34,581 bases of DNA from Lentisphaerae bacterium RIFOXYA12_64_32 (GCA_001803235.1 MHBL01000440.1:1-34581); one strand, 5' to 3'; counted from the stretch's first letter, positions 16,711 through 26,042 are shown. Program-made: numbers and translations. The notes: a model not told the origin generated them from the letters alone.

Positions 16711-17922
16711 ATGAAATGGGTCAAAGACGATCTCGGCAAGCTTCCGGTCAAGTCGTGGTGCGAGCGCATTGAGACCGAGGCGCTGCGCCAGGCGGCGAAT
16801 CTGGCGAATCACCCGGCGGTGTTCCGGCACGTCGCACTGATGCCGGACTGCCATGTGGGTTACGGTATGCCGATCGGCGGCGTGATCGCCTGCGACAACG
16901 CCGTCATCCCGAACGCGGTCGGGGTCGATATCGGTTGCGGCATGGGCGCGATTCGCACGGATTTTCCCGCTGACGCCATTACGTCCGACCAGATCCGGAC
17001 GATTCTGAACAGTGTCAAGCGCACCGTGCCGGTCGGCGAGGGCCATGCGCACGGCAACCGGCAGAAGTGGGCGGAACTGGACGCGCGCGACCACGACCGA
17101 CCGGGCGGCATGGACGCCAACGGCTGGAACCTGGCCTACTGCAACCTGGGCACATTGGGCGGCGGCAACCATTTCATCGAAGTGCAGAACGGCGACGACG
17201 GGCTGGTGTGGCTGATGATTCACAGTGGTTCGCGCAACCTCGGCTACCGCATTGCGGAGTATCACCACAAGCTCGCGGTGAGTCTGAACGAGAAGTGGAA
17301 GGTCACGCTGCCCGACAAACAACTCGCCTTCTTCCCGGCCGACTCCGTCGAGGGCCAGGCATACCTGCGCGATATGAACTTCGCCCTCGAGTACGCACGC
17401 GAAAACCGGCGCCGTATCATGGAGGCGTTCAAGCGCGAAGCGGCCTACACGCTCAAGGATGTGCAGTTCACGCAAGAGGTGAACATCCACCACAACTACG
17501 CCGGGATGGAGAACCACTTCGGCCGCGACGTGTGGGTGCACCGCAAGGGCGCAACGTCCGCCAAGCCCGGCGAGACGGGGATTATCCCCGGCAGCATGGG
17601 TACGCCGTCGTACATTGTCGTCGGGCTCGGCAACCCCGAGTCGTTCATGTCCTGCTCGCACGGCGCCGGCCGCGTCATGGGCCGGCAGGAAGCGTGCCGC
17701 TCCCTGAGCAAGGATGATTGCGACAAGGCGATGCAGGGCATCATTTTCGACGGCTGGAAGCGGGCCCACGGCAAGTTCGGCCGCGGCAAACCGAAGGGCG
17801 ACCTGTTCGATCTCGAGGAGGCGCCGCTGGCGTACAAGAACATCGAGGATGTCATCGCCGCCGAACTGGACCTGGTCAAGACCGTGGTCAAGCTCCGTCC
17901 GCTCGGCGTGATCAAGGGGTAG
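16711..17922 (+). CDS. rtcB: RNA-splicing ligase RtcB
   Basis: A 403-residue protein, close to the usual length. Signature stretches are MPDCHVGYGMPIGGVI, NAVGVDIGCGMGAI (metal ligand C76), GGGNHFIEVQ, HSGSRNLGY, and SCSHGAGRVMGR, where H317 is the histidine that carries GMP during catalysis. RtcB joins RNA 2',3'-cyclic-phosphate or 3'-phosphate ends to 5'-OH ends using GTP and Mn2+ and acts in RNA repair and tRNA ligation. A weak AGGGA site precedes the ATG. No archease gene is adjacent. The 3' end overlaps the convergent recQ gene by 11 bp. Confidence 0.95.
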   Translation: MKWVKDDLGKLPVKSWCERIETEALRQAANLANHPAVFRHVALMPDCHVGYGMPIGGVIACDNAVIPNAVGVDIGCGMGAIRTDFPADAITSDQIRTILNSVKRTVPVGEGHAHGNRQKWAELDARDHDRPGGMDANGWNLAYCNLGTLGGGNHFIEVQNGDDGLVWLMIHSGSRNLGYRIAEYHHKLAVSLNEKWKVTLPDKQLAFFPADSVEGQAYLRDMNFALEYARENRRRIMEAFKREAAYTLKDVQFTQEVNIHHNYAGMENHFGRDVWVHRKGATSAKPGETGIIPGSMGTPSYIVVGLGNPESFMSCSHGAGRVMGRQEACRSLSKDDCDKAMQGIIFDGWKRAHGKFGRGKPKGDLFDLEEAPLAYKNIEDVIAAELDLVKTVVKLRPLGVIKG

Positions 17923-20137
17923 GCCCTGCGCGGCGGCGCCAGAACTCGCGGTTGGTGGCGAGGTATCGCGGCGGCGGCAGGTCGTCAGGATCGAACGCGC
18001 GACCACTGCCCCGTTTCCGGCCGCCCTTGCGCCCCTTCCTGCCGCGGCGCTTCTTCGGGGACGGGTGGCGCATTTCCTCCAGGCATGCCCTTGCGGACTC
18101 CGCCAGGCTCGGCGACACGAGGCCGGGCGGGAACCCGAACTGCAGCCGCCCCCGCCCGTCCAGCACTGCAAGCCCGGTGCGGGTGATGTCGATGCACGGG
18201 TACTCGGAGTCCGTCTTGGCAATGAGCCCGACCTTTTCCAGGTCGTCGAAGAAGCGCAGCACTTGGTTGTGCCCCAGTTCCGCGAGTACGCAAAAGGCCG
18301 GATGCCGATGGAAGTCCGCTTCCAGGATCTCCGGCTTGCGCAGTCCGGCGAGCATTCCCGAGACGCGCCCGCGCCCGTAGCGGCCCTGCAGTTCCATGAT
18401 GACGTGCAGGACCAGCCGCGCCACGTCCGCCTCGTTGGGGTCCGCCTCCCGGTGCAGCAGTGCCGCCGTGCGCCGGCAGCGGTCGCAGCTCTCGCAGCGC
18501 CAGTCCTTCACGTCCTGCCCGAAGTACGCGGTGATGTGCCGCTGCCGGCACTCGCGGGTGTTGACGTACTTGAGCATATCGTCGAGGCGCGACAGGTCGA
18601 ACTCGCGCTTGGTGCGCAGGGCGTCGAAGTCCAGGTTCAGTTCCACCATGTCCAGCTTGCTCAACCGGATCGCGGGGTTCCGGTGCGGCGGTGTCCAGTC
18701 GAGTAGTTCGCCGTGCAGCGCGTGCAGGACGCGCGAGACCTGGTCCGGCCGCAGCCCGGAGATGCCGCAAAGCTCATCCACGGAGCAGGCGACACCGCTC
18801 TTGAGGCGTTGGCCATAGTGCCGAACCGCGCGGTTGACCAACCGCGAGCGTTGCGTTTCCTCCGTCTGGTGCAGGCGCGCCAGGAGCTTGAGGTCGCCGG
18901 GGATCAGCAGCCGCCCGACGTCGCGCCGGCTGTAATCGCGCTCAATGCAGCCGTGGCGTTCGAGTACGCGCACCGCGCCGCCGATGTACTTCTCCGCGTC
19001 GGGCACCAGCAACCGCCCCGCCATCTGGGCCTGCGTCAGTCGCACGCGGCCGTCCAGTGTCTTGCCGGACTCCACGCGCAGTAACTCGTAGAGCTCGCGC
19101 AGCAGGATTTCTTCGGGATTGTTCAGCTCGACCAGAAATTCCTGGATGAACCGGTCGGGATAGCAGAACAGCAGCGTGCACTCGGCCGGCTCGCCGTCGC
19201 GCCCGGCGCGGCCGGCTTCCTGGTAGTAGGCCTCCAGCGAGCCGGGGATGTTGTAGTGAATGACGCGTCGCACGTCCTTGCGGTCAATGCCCATGCCGAA
19301 CGCATTGGTGGCGGCGAGGACCGGGCTGGGATCGCGCATGAACCGGTCCTGCGCGCTGGCGCGCTCGACATCCTTGCGCCCGGCGTGATACGGGATGCAG
19401 TCCAGCGTGTCGGCCAGTTCGTCTACCGCCTTGCGCGTCGCGGTGTAGATGATCGTGGGCGCCGGTGTCTTCAGCAACTCCTGGATCACGCCCTGTTTCT
19501 GCGCCGCATTCAGGCATTCCACGACTGCGAACGCCAGGTTCGGCCGCTGGAATCCGGTGACGTACGGCTGCATCTCCGGCCGCCCAAGACTGGCGACAAT
19601 GTCCGCACGCACGCGCTGCGTGGCCGTGGCCGTGAAGGCGCAGACCTGCGGGACCTGCACCTCCGCGATGACCTCGCCGAGGCGCTCGTAGTCGGGCCGG
19701 AAGTCATGGCCCCACTGGCTGATGCAGTGCGCCTCGTCGACGACGAGCAGGTTGGGCGGCGCCTCCTGCAGGAGCCGGCGGAAGGCCGGCATCCGGAATC
19801 GTTCCGGCGCTACGTACAGCAGTTTCAGGGCTCCGTCTGCGGCCGCGCGCAGACTCTGGCCCTGTTCGTCCAGCGGCACCGTGCTGTTGACGTACGCCGC
19901 GGACAGGCCGCGCTGACGCAGTGCATCGACCTGGTCTTTCATCAGCGAAATCAGCGGTGACACGACCAGGCCGTACCCCGGCCGCATCAGGATCGGGAGC
20001 TGATAGCACAACGACTTGCCGGCCCCGGTCGGCATGACCACGCACAGGTCGCGCCGCGCCAGAACGCCACGGACCACCGCCTCCTGCCCGTCCAGGAAAC
20101 TGGTGAACCCGAAAAACCGTTGGAGCGCCGCATGCAT
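17912..20137 (-). CDS. recQ: ATP-dependent DNA helicase of the RecQ family
   Basis: A 741-residue helicase. Motifs: Walker A PTGAGKS (36-42), SPLISLMKDQVDAL, DEAH box (134-137) followed by CISQWGHDFRP as in RecQ, TATATQRVR, the C-terminal RecA half (MGIDRKDVRRVIHYNIPGS; QEAGRAGRDG), then the RecQ zinc-binding region with C-x-xx-C spacing (WRCESCDRC) and a winged-helix region. The tail is rich in lysine and arginine (KKRRGRKGRKGGRKR). It unwinds DNA 3' to 5' in repair and recombination. The start is taken at 20137 because the helicase fold begins right there; the frame stays open much further upstream but that part is antisense to another gene. The ribosome-binding site is weak, so the start is less certain. 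Confidence 0.9.
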   Translation of the reverse strand: MHAALQRFFGFTSFLDGQEAVVRGVLARRDLCVVMPTGAGKSLCYQLPILMRPGYGLVVSPLISLMKDQVDALRQRGLSAAYVNSTVPLDEQGQSLRAAADGALKLLYVAPERFRMPAFRRLLQEAPPNLLVVDEAHCISQWGHDFRPDYERLGEVIAEVQVPQVCAFTATATQRVRADIVASLGRPEMQPYVTGFQRPNLAFAVVECLNAAQKQGVIQELLKTPAPTIIYTATRKAVDELADTLDCIPYHAGRKDVERASAQDRFMRDPSPVLAATNAFGMGIDRKDVRRVIHYNIPGSLEAYYQEAGRAGRDGEPAECTLLFCYPDRFIQEFLVELNNPEEILLRELYELLRVESGKTLDGRVRLTQAQMAGRLLVPDAEKYIGGAVRVLERHGCIERDYSRRDVGRLLIPGDLKLLARLHQTEETQRSRLVNRAVRHYGQRLKSGVACSVDELCGISGLRPDQVSRVLHALHGELLDWTPPHRNPAIRLSKLDMVELNLDFDALRTKREFDLSRLDDMLKYVNTRECRQRHITAYFGQDVKDWRCESCDRCRRTAALLHREADPNEADVARLVLHVIMELQGRYGRGRVSGMLAGLRKPEILEADFHRHPAFCVLAELGHNQVLRFFDDLEKVGLIAKTDSEYPCIDITRTGLAVLDGRGRLQFGFPPGLVSPSLAESARACLEEMRHPSPKKRRGRKGRKGGRKRGSGRAFDPDDLPPPRYLATNREFWRRRAGPTP

Positions 20138-20230
20138 GCCCGGTAATGTAGCCGGGGCTGACCTCAGTGACACCCACCGGCGGTGATTCGGACTTGGCCC
20201 GGACAGAACCCTGGCGCCCCAACGACCGGG

Positions 20231-20265
20231 CGTCCGTTGGGTCTGTTGGGTCCGTTTCGTCCGTG
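20231..20265 (-). repeat. 9-bp tandem repeat, inverted copy
   Basis: Read on the minus strand this is a run of about four diverged 9-bp units (GGACGAAAC, GGACCCAAC, AGACCCAAC, GGACG...). It lies between the divergent recQ gene and the alpha/alpha-barrel-like gene. Related units lie at 5911-5937 and 32519-32536. Confidence 0.5.
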
Positions 20266-20303
20266 CCACGGCGTGTGCCCGCCGTGCACCGCGGGCGGAA
20301 ACA

Positions 20304-20332
20304 TTGCCGAAGACCTTATCGCGAGCTATTCT
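20304..20332 (+). promoter_or_regulatory. Promoter of the alpha/alpha-barrel-like gene
   Basis: TTGCCG (20304-20309) and TATTCT (20327-20332) are 17 bp apart. The predicted start is near 20339, which gives a leader of about 20 nt containing AAGGAG and a four-codon reading frame (M-S-K-E-stop). Confidence 0.5.
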
Positions 20333-20359
20333 GGCACCATGAGCAAGGAGTAAGCCGTC

Positions 20360-22297
20360 ATGCAGAACGAAGTGCGACTGGTCGGCGGCACGGCCGCATT
20401 CGAGCGTTTCCTGCGCGATTGCCTCGATGCGGAAACGACCCTGTCGAGGTTCGCGGACGCCGTCGCGGCTGTCCGTGCGGAGTCCGCAACGTGCGGCGCA
20501 TACGTGATTCTGCCGGACTATGACCGGGACGAGCGCACCGTTCCCGAACTTGACCTGGAGACGCTGAAGGCTTTCATCGCGCTGCACGAAGCGGGACAGC
20601 GCCTGTTCATCGAGAACTACCAGGCCGGCGACTACCTGCACTCCGCCGTGTTCGGACACCTCGTCGACGCACGCGAGCGGCACTTCTTCACCGAGTACCT
20701 CCTGGCACGCGGCGAGCTTGCCGACGCCCTGCCCGGTGGGCTCGTACTCCAGGCGCGTGGCGCGTACTACTTCCCCGGCCGCGCCATGGGCTACCATACC
20801 CGGTACGGCAACGGCGTACTGCTGGAGGCGTCCGACTGCATCGGCACGCACCGCGTCTTCCGCGACGGCACATTCCGCCATCCGGTCCTGGTCAGAACCG
20901 GAAGCTTCTTCTGCTCGGCCATGAACATGACCCAGGTCGACCGCCTGACCATGCTCCCGCACGGACGCTGGCGCGACCTGTTCGCCGCGGTCTTCGCCCA
21001 GGTCCTGAACGTGCCCCCGGAACGGGTGCGACAGGCCTTCTCGCACCACTTTCCCGCCATCGACACGGCGCACGGCAACACACTGGAGAATGCCGTCGCC
21101 AAGGCGGTGCGCTGGCACGAGCACGCCGGGCTGCTCATCGATCCGTCCGGCACCCAGGGGATGTTCGAGATGATCCGCTCCTACGATCTGAAGGTCCGCT
21201 CCAATATCCGGACGGACGCCGAACTGATCACTGGCCTGCTCTACTGCACCGCAGGACGGCACTTCGACGACGAGCGCCTGACGCAGACCGGAATGAACCT
21301 GGTCCGGTTCCTGCTCGCCGCCGGCATTCAGCTCGAAGGCGGGGACCTCGACGGGTTCTTCCGCTGGTTCCTGGACCTGGATGCCGGCCCCGCCAACGTC
21401 TGGTCCTCGGACACGAGCCGTGCCGGACTTGTGGTCCTCAACATGCACAAGCTGACCGGCGCGGACGAGTTCCTGGCGCGTGCCCGGCGCCTGGGCGACG
21501 CGCTGCTGCGCTGGCTCGGCCCCGAGGGTCTCCTGTGCGGCTCATTCCAGATCGAGCGCGGGTTCAGGCACGCACAAGACCCCGAACACGTGACCGACAA
21601 CCCGGTCTATTACGGTGAGATGACCGCCTTCCTCACTCAGTTGTTCCGGCTCTCAGGCGAAACCAGCTACAGGGACGCCGTCCTGAAGTACGCGGCCCGG
21701 ATCATGGACCGCTTCCCGAACACCAAACCGTTCGGCTATTCGGACAATTTCACCTACAGCCGATACCTGATGATGCTCGCCTGCATCCAGGAAGATCTTG
21801 GGGTGGACGAGTCGGAGAGAATCAACGCCTGTCTACGCTTCTTCAGCGGCCTGCAGCACGTCTCCGGCGGCATCCGCGAGACGCCCATCCGGCTGTCGGA
21901 TCATGCGGAAGCCGGCGTCGGCATCGGCGACGGCTCGGACTGCATCGCCGACATGCTGTACTGCAACAACTTCGTGCTCTGTGCCTTGTCCATCATCACG
22001 AAGATGGAGCACCCCGGCGCCGTGGACCAGGCATTGGCAGGGGAGATGTACCGGCGGCTGACGTCGTTCGTTCTTGACATCCAGATCGACACAGGGGACC
22101 GGCGGTTGGACGGCGGCTGGATGCGCGCCTTCGACATGGAGCATCACGAGTACTACGGGCTGAACAAGGACAAGGACTGGGGCGCCTACTGCATCATGGC
22201 CGGTTGGGTGACAGGGTTCATCCCCCTGGTGCTTCTCAACCAACTGGGGGCTCCATCGGTGTTCACGGTCGGCACGCTGGCGGTCCCGGGGACGTAG
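20360..22297 (+). CDS. Uncharacterised protein with a C-terminal (alpha/alpha)-barrel-like region
   Basis: A 645-residue protein without a signal peptide. The first 150 or so residues (GAYVILPDYDRDERTV, FIALHEAGQRLFIENY) resemble a small Rossmann or amidotransferase-like domain. A central part (about 150-230) includes ASDCIGTHRVFRDGTFRHPV. From about 240 to 630 it has the aromatic, Trp/His-rich helical pattern of six-hairpin glycosidase or epimerase folds (ENAVAKAVRWHEHAGLLI, DAELITGLLYCTAGRHF, DNPVYYGEMTAFLTQLFRLS, CIADMLYCNNFVLCAL). I do not recognise the family with confidence, and catalytic residues cannot be assigned. AAGGAG lies 9 nt before the ATG. It would act in the cytoplasm, perhaps on oligosaccharides released by the exported enzymes; this is inference. 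Confidence 0.65.
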   Translation: MQNEVRLVGGTAAFERFLRDCLDAETTLSRFADAVAAVRAESATCGAYVILPDYDRDERTVPELDLETLKAFIALHEAGQRLFIENYQAGDYLHSAVFGHLVDARERHFFTEYLLARGELADALPGGLVLQARGAYYFPGRAMGYHTRYGNGVLLEASDCIGTHRVFRDGTFRHPVLVRTGSFFCSAMNMTQVDRLTMLPHGRWRDLFAAVFAQVLNVPPERVRQAFSHHFPAIDTAHGNTLENAVAKAVRWHEHAGLLIDPSGTQGMFEMIRSYDLKVRSNIRTDAELITGLLYCTAGRHFDDERLTQTGMNLVRFLLAAGIQLEGGDLDGFFRWFLDLDAGPANVWSSDTSRAGLVVLNMHKLTGADEFLARARRLGDALLRWLGPEGLLCGSFQIERGFRHAQDPEHVTDNPVYYGEMTAFLTQLFRLSGETSYRDAVLKYAARIMDRFPNTKPFGYSDNFTYSRYLMMLACIQEDLGVDESERINACLRFFSGLQHVSGGIRETPIRLSDHAEAGVGIGDGSDCIADMLYCNNFVLCALSIITKMEHPGAVDQALAGEMYRRLTSFVLDIQIDTGDRRLDGGWMRAFDMEHHEYYGLNKDKDWGAYCIMAGWVTGFIPLVLLNQLGAPSVFTVGTLAVPGT

Positions 22298-22353
22298 CGC
22301 AGCACTCCGCGTCGCCGTGGTTCAACCCCCGCAGGATGATGACGGCGCGCCGG

Positions 22354-22788
22354 CTATTTCGATTTGCCCTTGAGGCGTGCCTTGATTTCGCGCTTGCCCA
22401 GGCTGCGGACGGCAACCAGGGCGGCTAGTTGCTGCTGGCGCGGACGCGCCTTCCCGTGTTCCCAACCGTACACGCTCCAGCCCGTCACGCCGAGGAGCTT
22501 TCCGTAGTCCGCCGCGGACAGTCCCAGCCGCTTGCGGTGCGCACTGAGCCACTTGGCTGAGAATCGGGCGCCGGTTGCACTGTCAGCATTGACGCGCGCC
22601 GCACCGTCCGGGGTTCGTTTCTCGAGAGACGCAATCCTACGCTCCAGTTCCGCCAGGCGGCGCTTCATCGCCGCCATCGCCCGGCGCGACTGCGCCGCCG
22701 CCTTGCGGAACGACTCCGCCTGGCTGCGGATCTCCTTGCGGGCCAGACGCGAAACCTCTTGCTTCAGCACCACAGCGATGTTCGGCAT
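22354..22788 (-). CDS. Small coiled-coil plus HTH DNA-binding protein
   Basis: A 144-residue protein beginning MPNIAVVLKQEVSRLARKEI. Residues about 15-60 are a heptad-like basic coiled coil (RAMAAMKRRLAELERRIASLEK). Residues about 75-140 are an XRE/Cro-type helix-turn-helix (KWLSAHRKRLGLSAADYGKL; GVTGWSVYGWEHGKARP), followed by a basic tail. This architecture is common in PVC-group genomes, usually annotated only as a helix-turn-helix protein. GGGAGA lies 6 nt before the ATG. It is convergent with the 645-residue protein gene (56 bp apart) and faces about 1.1 kb of gene-free DNA on its 5' side. Target genes are unknown. Confidence 0.8.
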   Translation of the reverse strand: MPNIAVVLKQEVSRLARKEIRSQAESFRKAAAQSRRAMAAMKRRLAELERRIASLEKRTPDGAARVNADSATGARFSAKWLSAHRKRLGLSAADYGKLLGVTGWSVYGWEHGKARPRQQQLAALVAVRSLGKREIKARLKGKSK

Positions 22789-23906
22789 GTACTGTCTCCC
22801 TGATTCTCCGGGCCAATGTCCGAGGTTGCCGTCCCGCCGCGCCGCGGCAACTCCCTGATCTGCGCTCCGCCGTGCGCCCCTTTCCTCTTGCGCTCTCCAC
22901 CAATTACGATACGCCGTCCGGCCGCGAAGGCAACTCCCTCCGACGAACCGGGCGTCTTCCGCGGGGCCATCGCCGGTTCGAACGGGAAACGTGTGCCCCG
23001 CCAACACACCCGCCGCTCGAATCGACGTCTTACGGTATCTCGTTGTGAACGGGACGGCCCCCGATTTGCCCGCACGGGTCGCCGTGTCAAGACACGGGTA
23101 TACCCCTTCTATGCCTCCTGCATTCTCAACCGCTCCGTTCGGTCATCGGTTCGGATGGGCCGGGTCATCATCTATCCAGAACGCCGTTGACCCTGGACCT
23201 GTGGTGTGCCCTGGTGCTCCGCGCCTCTCGGGGGCCACCCGGCGCGGCCCCACGCCGGCGCTTCGGTGCGCTTCGCCGTCACGCCCTTCACGCGCGCCTG
23301 CCGTTGTCCTATTGGCCATGGGACGGGGATCCTCCGCCGCGCACCGATTGAACCATTCGCCGGCCACGATGTTCTCGCGGCAATATCAGTGAACCTGAGA
23401 TCGAAAGCAAACGCCTCCGACAGCCAGGGCTGTTTCAAGATTCGTGACCGTCGCGTGCAGCGAGTACCCCCGGCGTGTCCCCACGCCGGGGGGGCGGCGG
23501 CCTGAGGACAGGCCGCCCCCACCAGGTGTGCGCGGAGGTGTGGCCTTCCGAGACGCGGCGCCAGATCTTGAAACAGCCCTGGCTGACAGCGCCTGCCCCT
23601 TGCAGTTGGCGCTCGTTGGGCTTATGCTCTGGATCGACCGGTTGCCAGATCCAATAACGCGGCGACACGGTACAAGCGCACGGTTCTCGATCGACGATGC
23701 GCGAGAGAATCCAATCGGAACGTGGGAGGCGCGCTCCGCGCGGCAACTCAGACTGAGCCCTTGCCGACATGAGCCATTCGCTCCAAACCGCACCGCAACT
23801 CAGGACACGACGGGGCGTTGTCGCCATGGTCATGGCAGCGATGTTGACCGGCAGCAACCACGACGGCGAAGCGGCAACGGTGCCCAGCGCCGGGAAGGAA
23901 CCCGCC
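22789..23906. other. About 1.1 kb gene-free region
   Basis: No frame here has a credible protein: candidate frames have mixed low-complexity composition and no recognisable motif. The only clear structure is the MITE-like element at 23421-23585. The remainder may be a decayed gene or long divergent regulatory DNA. Confidence 0.5.
23421..23585. mobile_element. MITE-like element with perfect 21-bp terminal inverted repeats
   Basis: The ends 23421-23441 and 23565-23585 are exact inverted copies (the left begins CAGCCAGGGCTGTTTCAAGA). The 165-bp interior has no gene and holds two GC hairpins (CCCCCGGCGTG / CCACGCCGGGGG, and GGCGGCCTG-AGGA-CAGGCCGCC). Exact ends, small size and lack of a transposase fit a non-autonomous element. 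It resembles the element at 8760-8929 in size and design, but the sequence is different. Confidence 0.7.
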
Positions 23907-26042
23907 ATGAGTACGACCGAGGACGATACGAACCACCTGGGCACCGAGAAGAGTCCGTACCTGCTGCAGCACGCCCACAATCCGGTGGACTGGTACACGT
24001 GGGGTGAGGCGGCCTTCGCCAAGGCGCGGCGGGAGCAGAAACCGATCTTCCTGTCCGTCGGCTACTCGACCTGCCACTGGTGCCATGTCATGGCGCACGA
24101 GTCGTTTGAGAACGCGGAGATCGCGAAGATCCTGAATGCGCACTTCGTGTCCATCAAGGTGGACCGGGAAGAGCGACCGGATGTGGACAAAGTCTACATG
24201 ACCTATGTCCAGGCGACGACGGGCGGGGGCGGTTGGCCGATGAGTGTGTGGCTGACGCCGGACCTCAAGCCGTTCTTCGGCGGCACGTACTTCCCGCCCG
24301 AGAATCGTTGGGGCCAGCCGGGCTTCGGCAGCGTACTGACGCAGATCGCCGCGGCCTGGGAGAAAGACCGCGAGAAGATCCTCAATTCCGCCGCCGCCGT
24401 GACCCGGCAGTTGCAGCAGGCGACGGCGGTGCGCGCCGATGCCGGAGTGGAACTGGCGACGTCGCTCCTCGATGCCGGCTATCACCAGTTCAAAGCGTCC
24501 TACGAACCACGCTACGGCGGGTTTGGCGGCGCGCCCAAATTCCCGCGCCCGGTCGCGCTTGGCTTCATGCTGCGCTACCATGCACGCACCGGCACGAAAG
24601 ACGCGCTGGACATGTGCCTGTTCACGCTCCGGAAGATGGCCGACGGCGGCATGCATGACCACATCGGCGGCGGTTTCCACCGCTACAGTGTCGACACGTT
24701 CTGGCACGTGCCGCACTTCGAAAAGATGCTCTACGACCAGGCGCAACTGGCCGAGTCGTACCTGGACGCCTACCAGATCACGCACGACCCCGTCTTCGCC
24801 GACGTCGCTCGGGACATTCTCGATTACGTTCTGCGCGACATGACCGGTACGGACGGGCAGTTCTACAGTGCCGAGGACGCCGACAGCCCGGTGCCGAGCA
24901 ACCCTGCCGAGCATGCCGAAGGCGCGTTCTACGTTTGGGAGCGACAGGAACTCGTGGCCGCATTGGGCAAGGATACGGTGGAGGTTTTCGGTTACCACTA
25001 CGGCGTTGAGCCGAACGGCAACGCACCCACCGATCCGCACGGCGAGTTCGCCAACAAGAACATCCTCATCGTGCGTCACACCCTCGCTGCGACCGGCCAG
25101 AAGTTCGGCAAGTCCGCCGACGACATCCGCGATCTGCTCGCCAACGCCTGCCTGAAGCTGCGCGAAATCCGTGCCCAACGCCCACGGCCGCATCTCGACG
25201 ACAAGACGCTGACGGCGTGGAACGGCTTGATGATCTCGGCGTTGGCGCGCGCCGCACAGGTGCTGGATGAACCGCGTTACCTCGCCGCCGCGCGGAAGGC
25301 GGCCGCGTTCATCGAATCCCGGCTCGTCGACAGGAAAACCGGCAAACTGCTGCGCCGTTACCGGGCGGGTGAGGCCGCCATTGACGGGTTCGTGGACGAC
25401 TACGCGTTTCTCATCCAGGGCTTGCTGGATCTGTACGAGGCGTCCTTTGACGTGAAGTGGCTGACGTGGGCCACCGGATTGCAGGAAGAGCAGAACGGAC
25501 GTTTCTGGGACAAGGACGAGGGCGGCTATTTCAGCACTTCCGCAGAGAGCCCGCACGTCTTGCTGCGCGTCAAGGAGGACTATGACGGCGCCGAACCATC
25601 GCCCAACTCCGTCGCAGCGCTGAACCTGTTGCGGCTTTCGCAAATGACAGGCTGCGAGGAGTTCCGCGCCCAGGCCGAGCGTGTCTTCTCGGCGTTCGGG
25701 TCGCGACTCGAGCAGGCGCCGCACGCCATGCCGCAGATGCTCGTGGCCTGCGGCTTCTTCCTGGACAAGCCTCTGCAGATCGTCATTGCCGGTCAACCCG
25801 ACGCGCCCGACACGCACGCGTTGCTCCGCCAAGTCCACGACCGTTTCGTTCCCAACCGCGTCCTGCTGCTGGCCGACGGCGCGACCGGTCAGCAGGCACT
25901 GGCCCAGGGGTTCGAGTTCATCCGCGACGTCAAGCCCCTCGACGGCAAAGCCGCCGCGTACGTGTGCGAGAACCACACCTGCCAGCGCCCCACCGCGGAT
26001 CCCGCGGAACTCGGCCGCCAACTGGACAGAACTCGGAAATGA
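23907..26042 (+). CDS. Thioredoxin-domain protein of the YyaL/SSP411 (DUF255) family
   Basis: A 711-residue protein, near the normal family length. The N terminus is typical (TNHLGTEKSPYLLQHAHNPVDW, YTWGEAAFAKARREQKPIFL). A thioredoxin-like domain carries C56-H-W-C59 in YSTCHWCHVMAHE, followed by DREERPDVDKVYM and GGWPMSVWLTPDLKPF. The rest (about 190-690) is the six-hairpin-like domain of the family (GGFGGAPKFPRP; GGFHRYSVDTFWHVPHFEKM; EGAFYVWERQEL; LTAWNGLMISALARAA). The biochemical role is not settled. The ATG at 23907 has AAGGA 7 nt upstream; the frame is open back to 23769 but that segment has no site and does not look like the family. A 7-bp hairpin (TGAACGC-GTCG-GCGTTCA) starts on the stop codon. 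Confidence 0.9.
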   Translation: MSTTEDDTNHLGTEKSPYLLQHAHNPVDWYTWGEAAFAKARREQKPIFLSVGYSTCHWCHVMAHESFENAEIAKILNAHFVSIKVDREERPDVDKVYMTYVQATTGGGGWPMSVWLTPDLKPFFGGTYFPPENRWGQPGFGSVLTQIAAAWEKDREKILNSAAAVTRQLQQATAVRADAGVELATSLLDAGYHQFKASYEPRYGGFGGAPKFPRPVALGFMLRYHARTGTKDALDMCLFTLRKMADGGMHDHIGGGFHRYSVDTFWHVPHFEKMLYDQAQLAESYLDAYQITHDPVFADVARDILDYVLRDMTGTDGQFYSAEDADSPVPSNPAEHAEGAFYVWERQELVAALGKDTVEVFGYHYGVEPNGNAPTDPHGEFANKNILIVRHTLAATGQKFGKSADDIRDLLANACLKLREIRAQRPRPHLDDKTLTAWNGLMISALARAAQVLDEPRYLAAARKAAAFIESRLVDRKTGKLLRRYRAGEAAIDGFVDDYAFLIQGLLDLYEASFDVKWLTWATGLQEEQNGRFWDKDEGGYFSTSAESPHVLLRVKEDYDGAEPSPNSVAALNLLRLSQMTGCEEFRAQAERVFSAFGSRLEQAPHAMPQMLVACGFFLDKPLQIVIAGQPDAPDTHALLRQVHDRFVPNRVLLLADGATGQQALAQGFEFIRDVKPLDGKAAAYVCENHTCQRPTADPAELGRQLDRTRK

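Noticed and set aside
17912..17922. Overlap of rtcB and recQ 3' ends as a possible annotation error.
   Set aside because: Both C termini are natural for their frames and an 11-bp convergent overlap is common in compact genomes.
20138..21448. The recQ frame stays open on the minus strand far upstream of 20137, which would give a protein of about 1178 residues.
   Set aside because: The upstream part is antisense to the 645-residue protein gene, has no RecQ-like or other domain character, and the helicase fold starts right at the ATG at 20137.
23769..23906. A longer N terminus for the thioredoxin-domain protein, perhaps with a signal peptide.
   Set aside because: There is no ribosome site at 23769, the hydrophobic stretch is too short, and the family start matches the ATG at 23907.
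23444..24007. A plus-strand frame over the MITE-like element and the start of the thioredoxin-domain gene.
   Set aside because: It runs through the inverted repeats of the element and then overlaps a well-supported gene in another frame.
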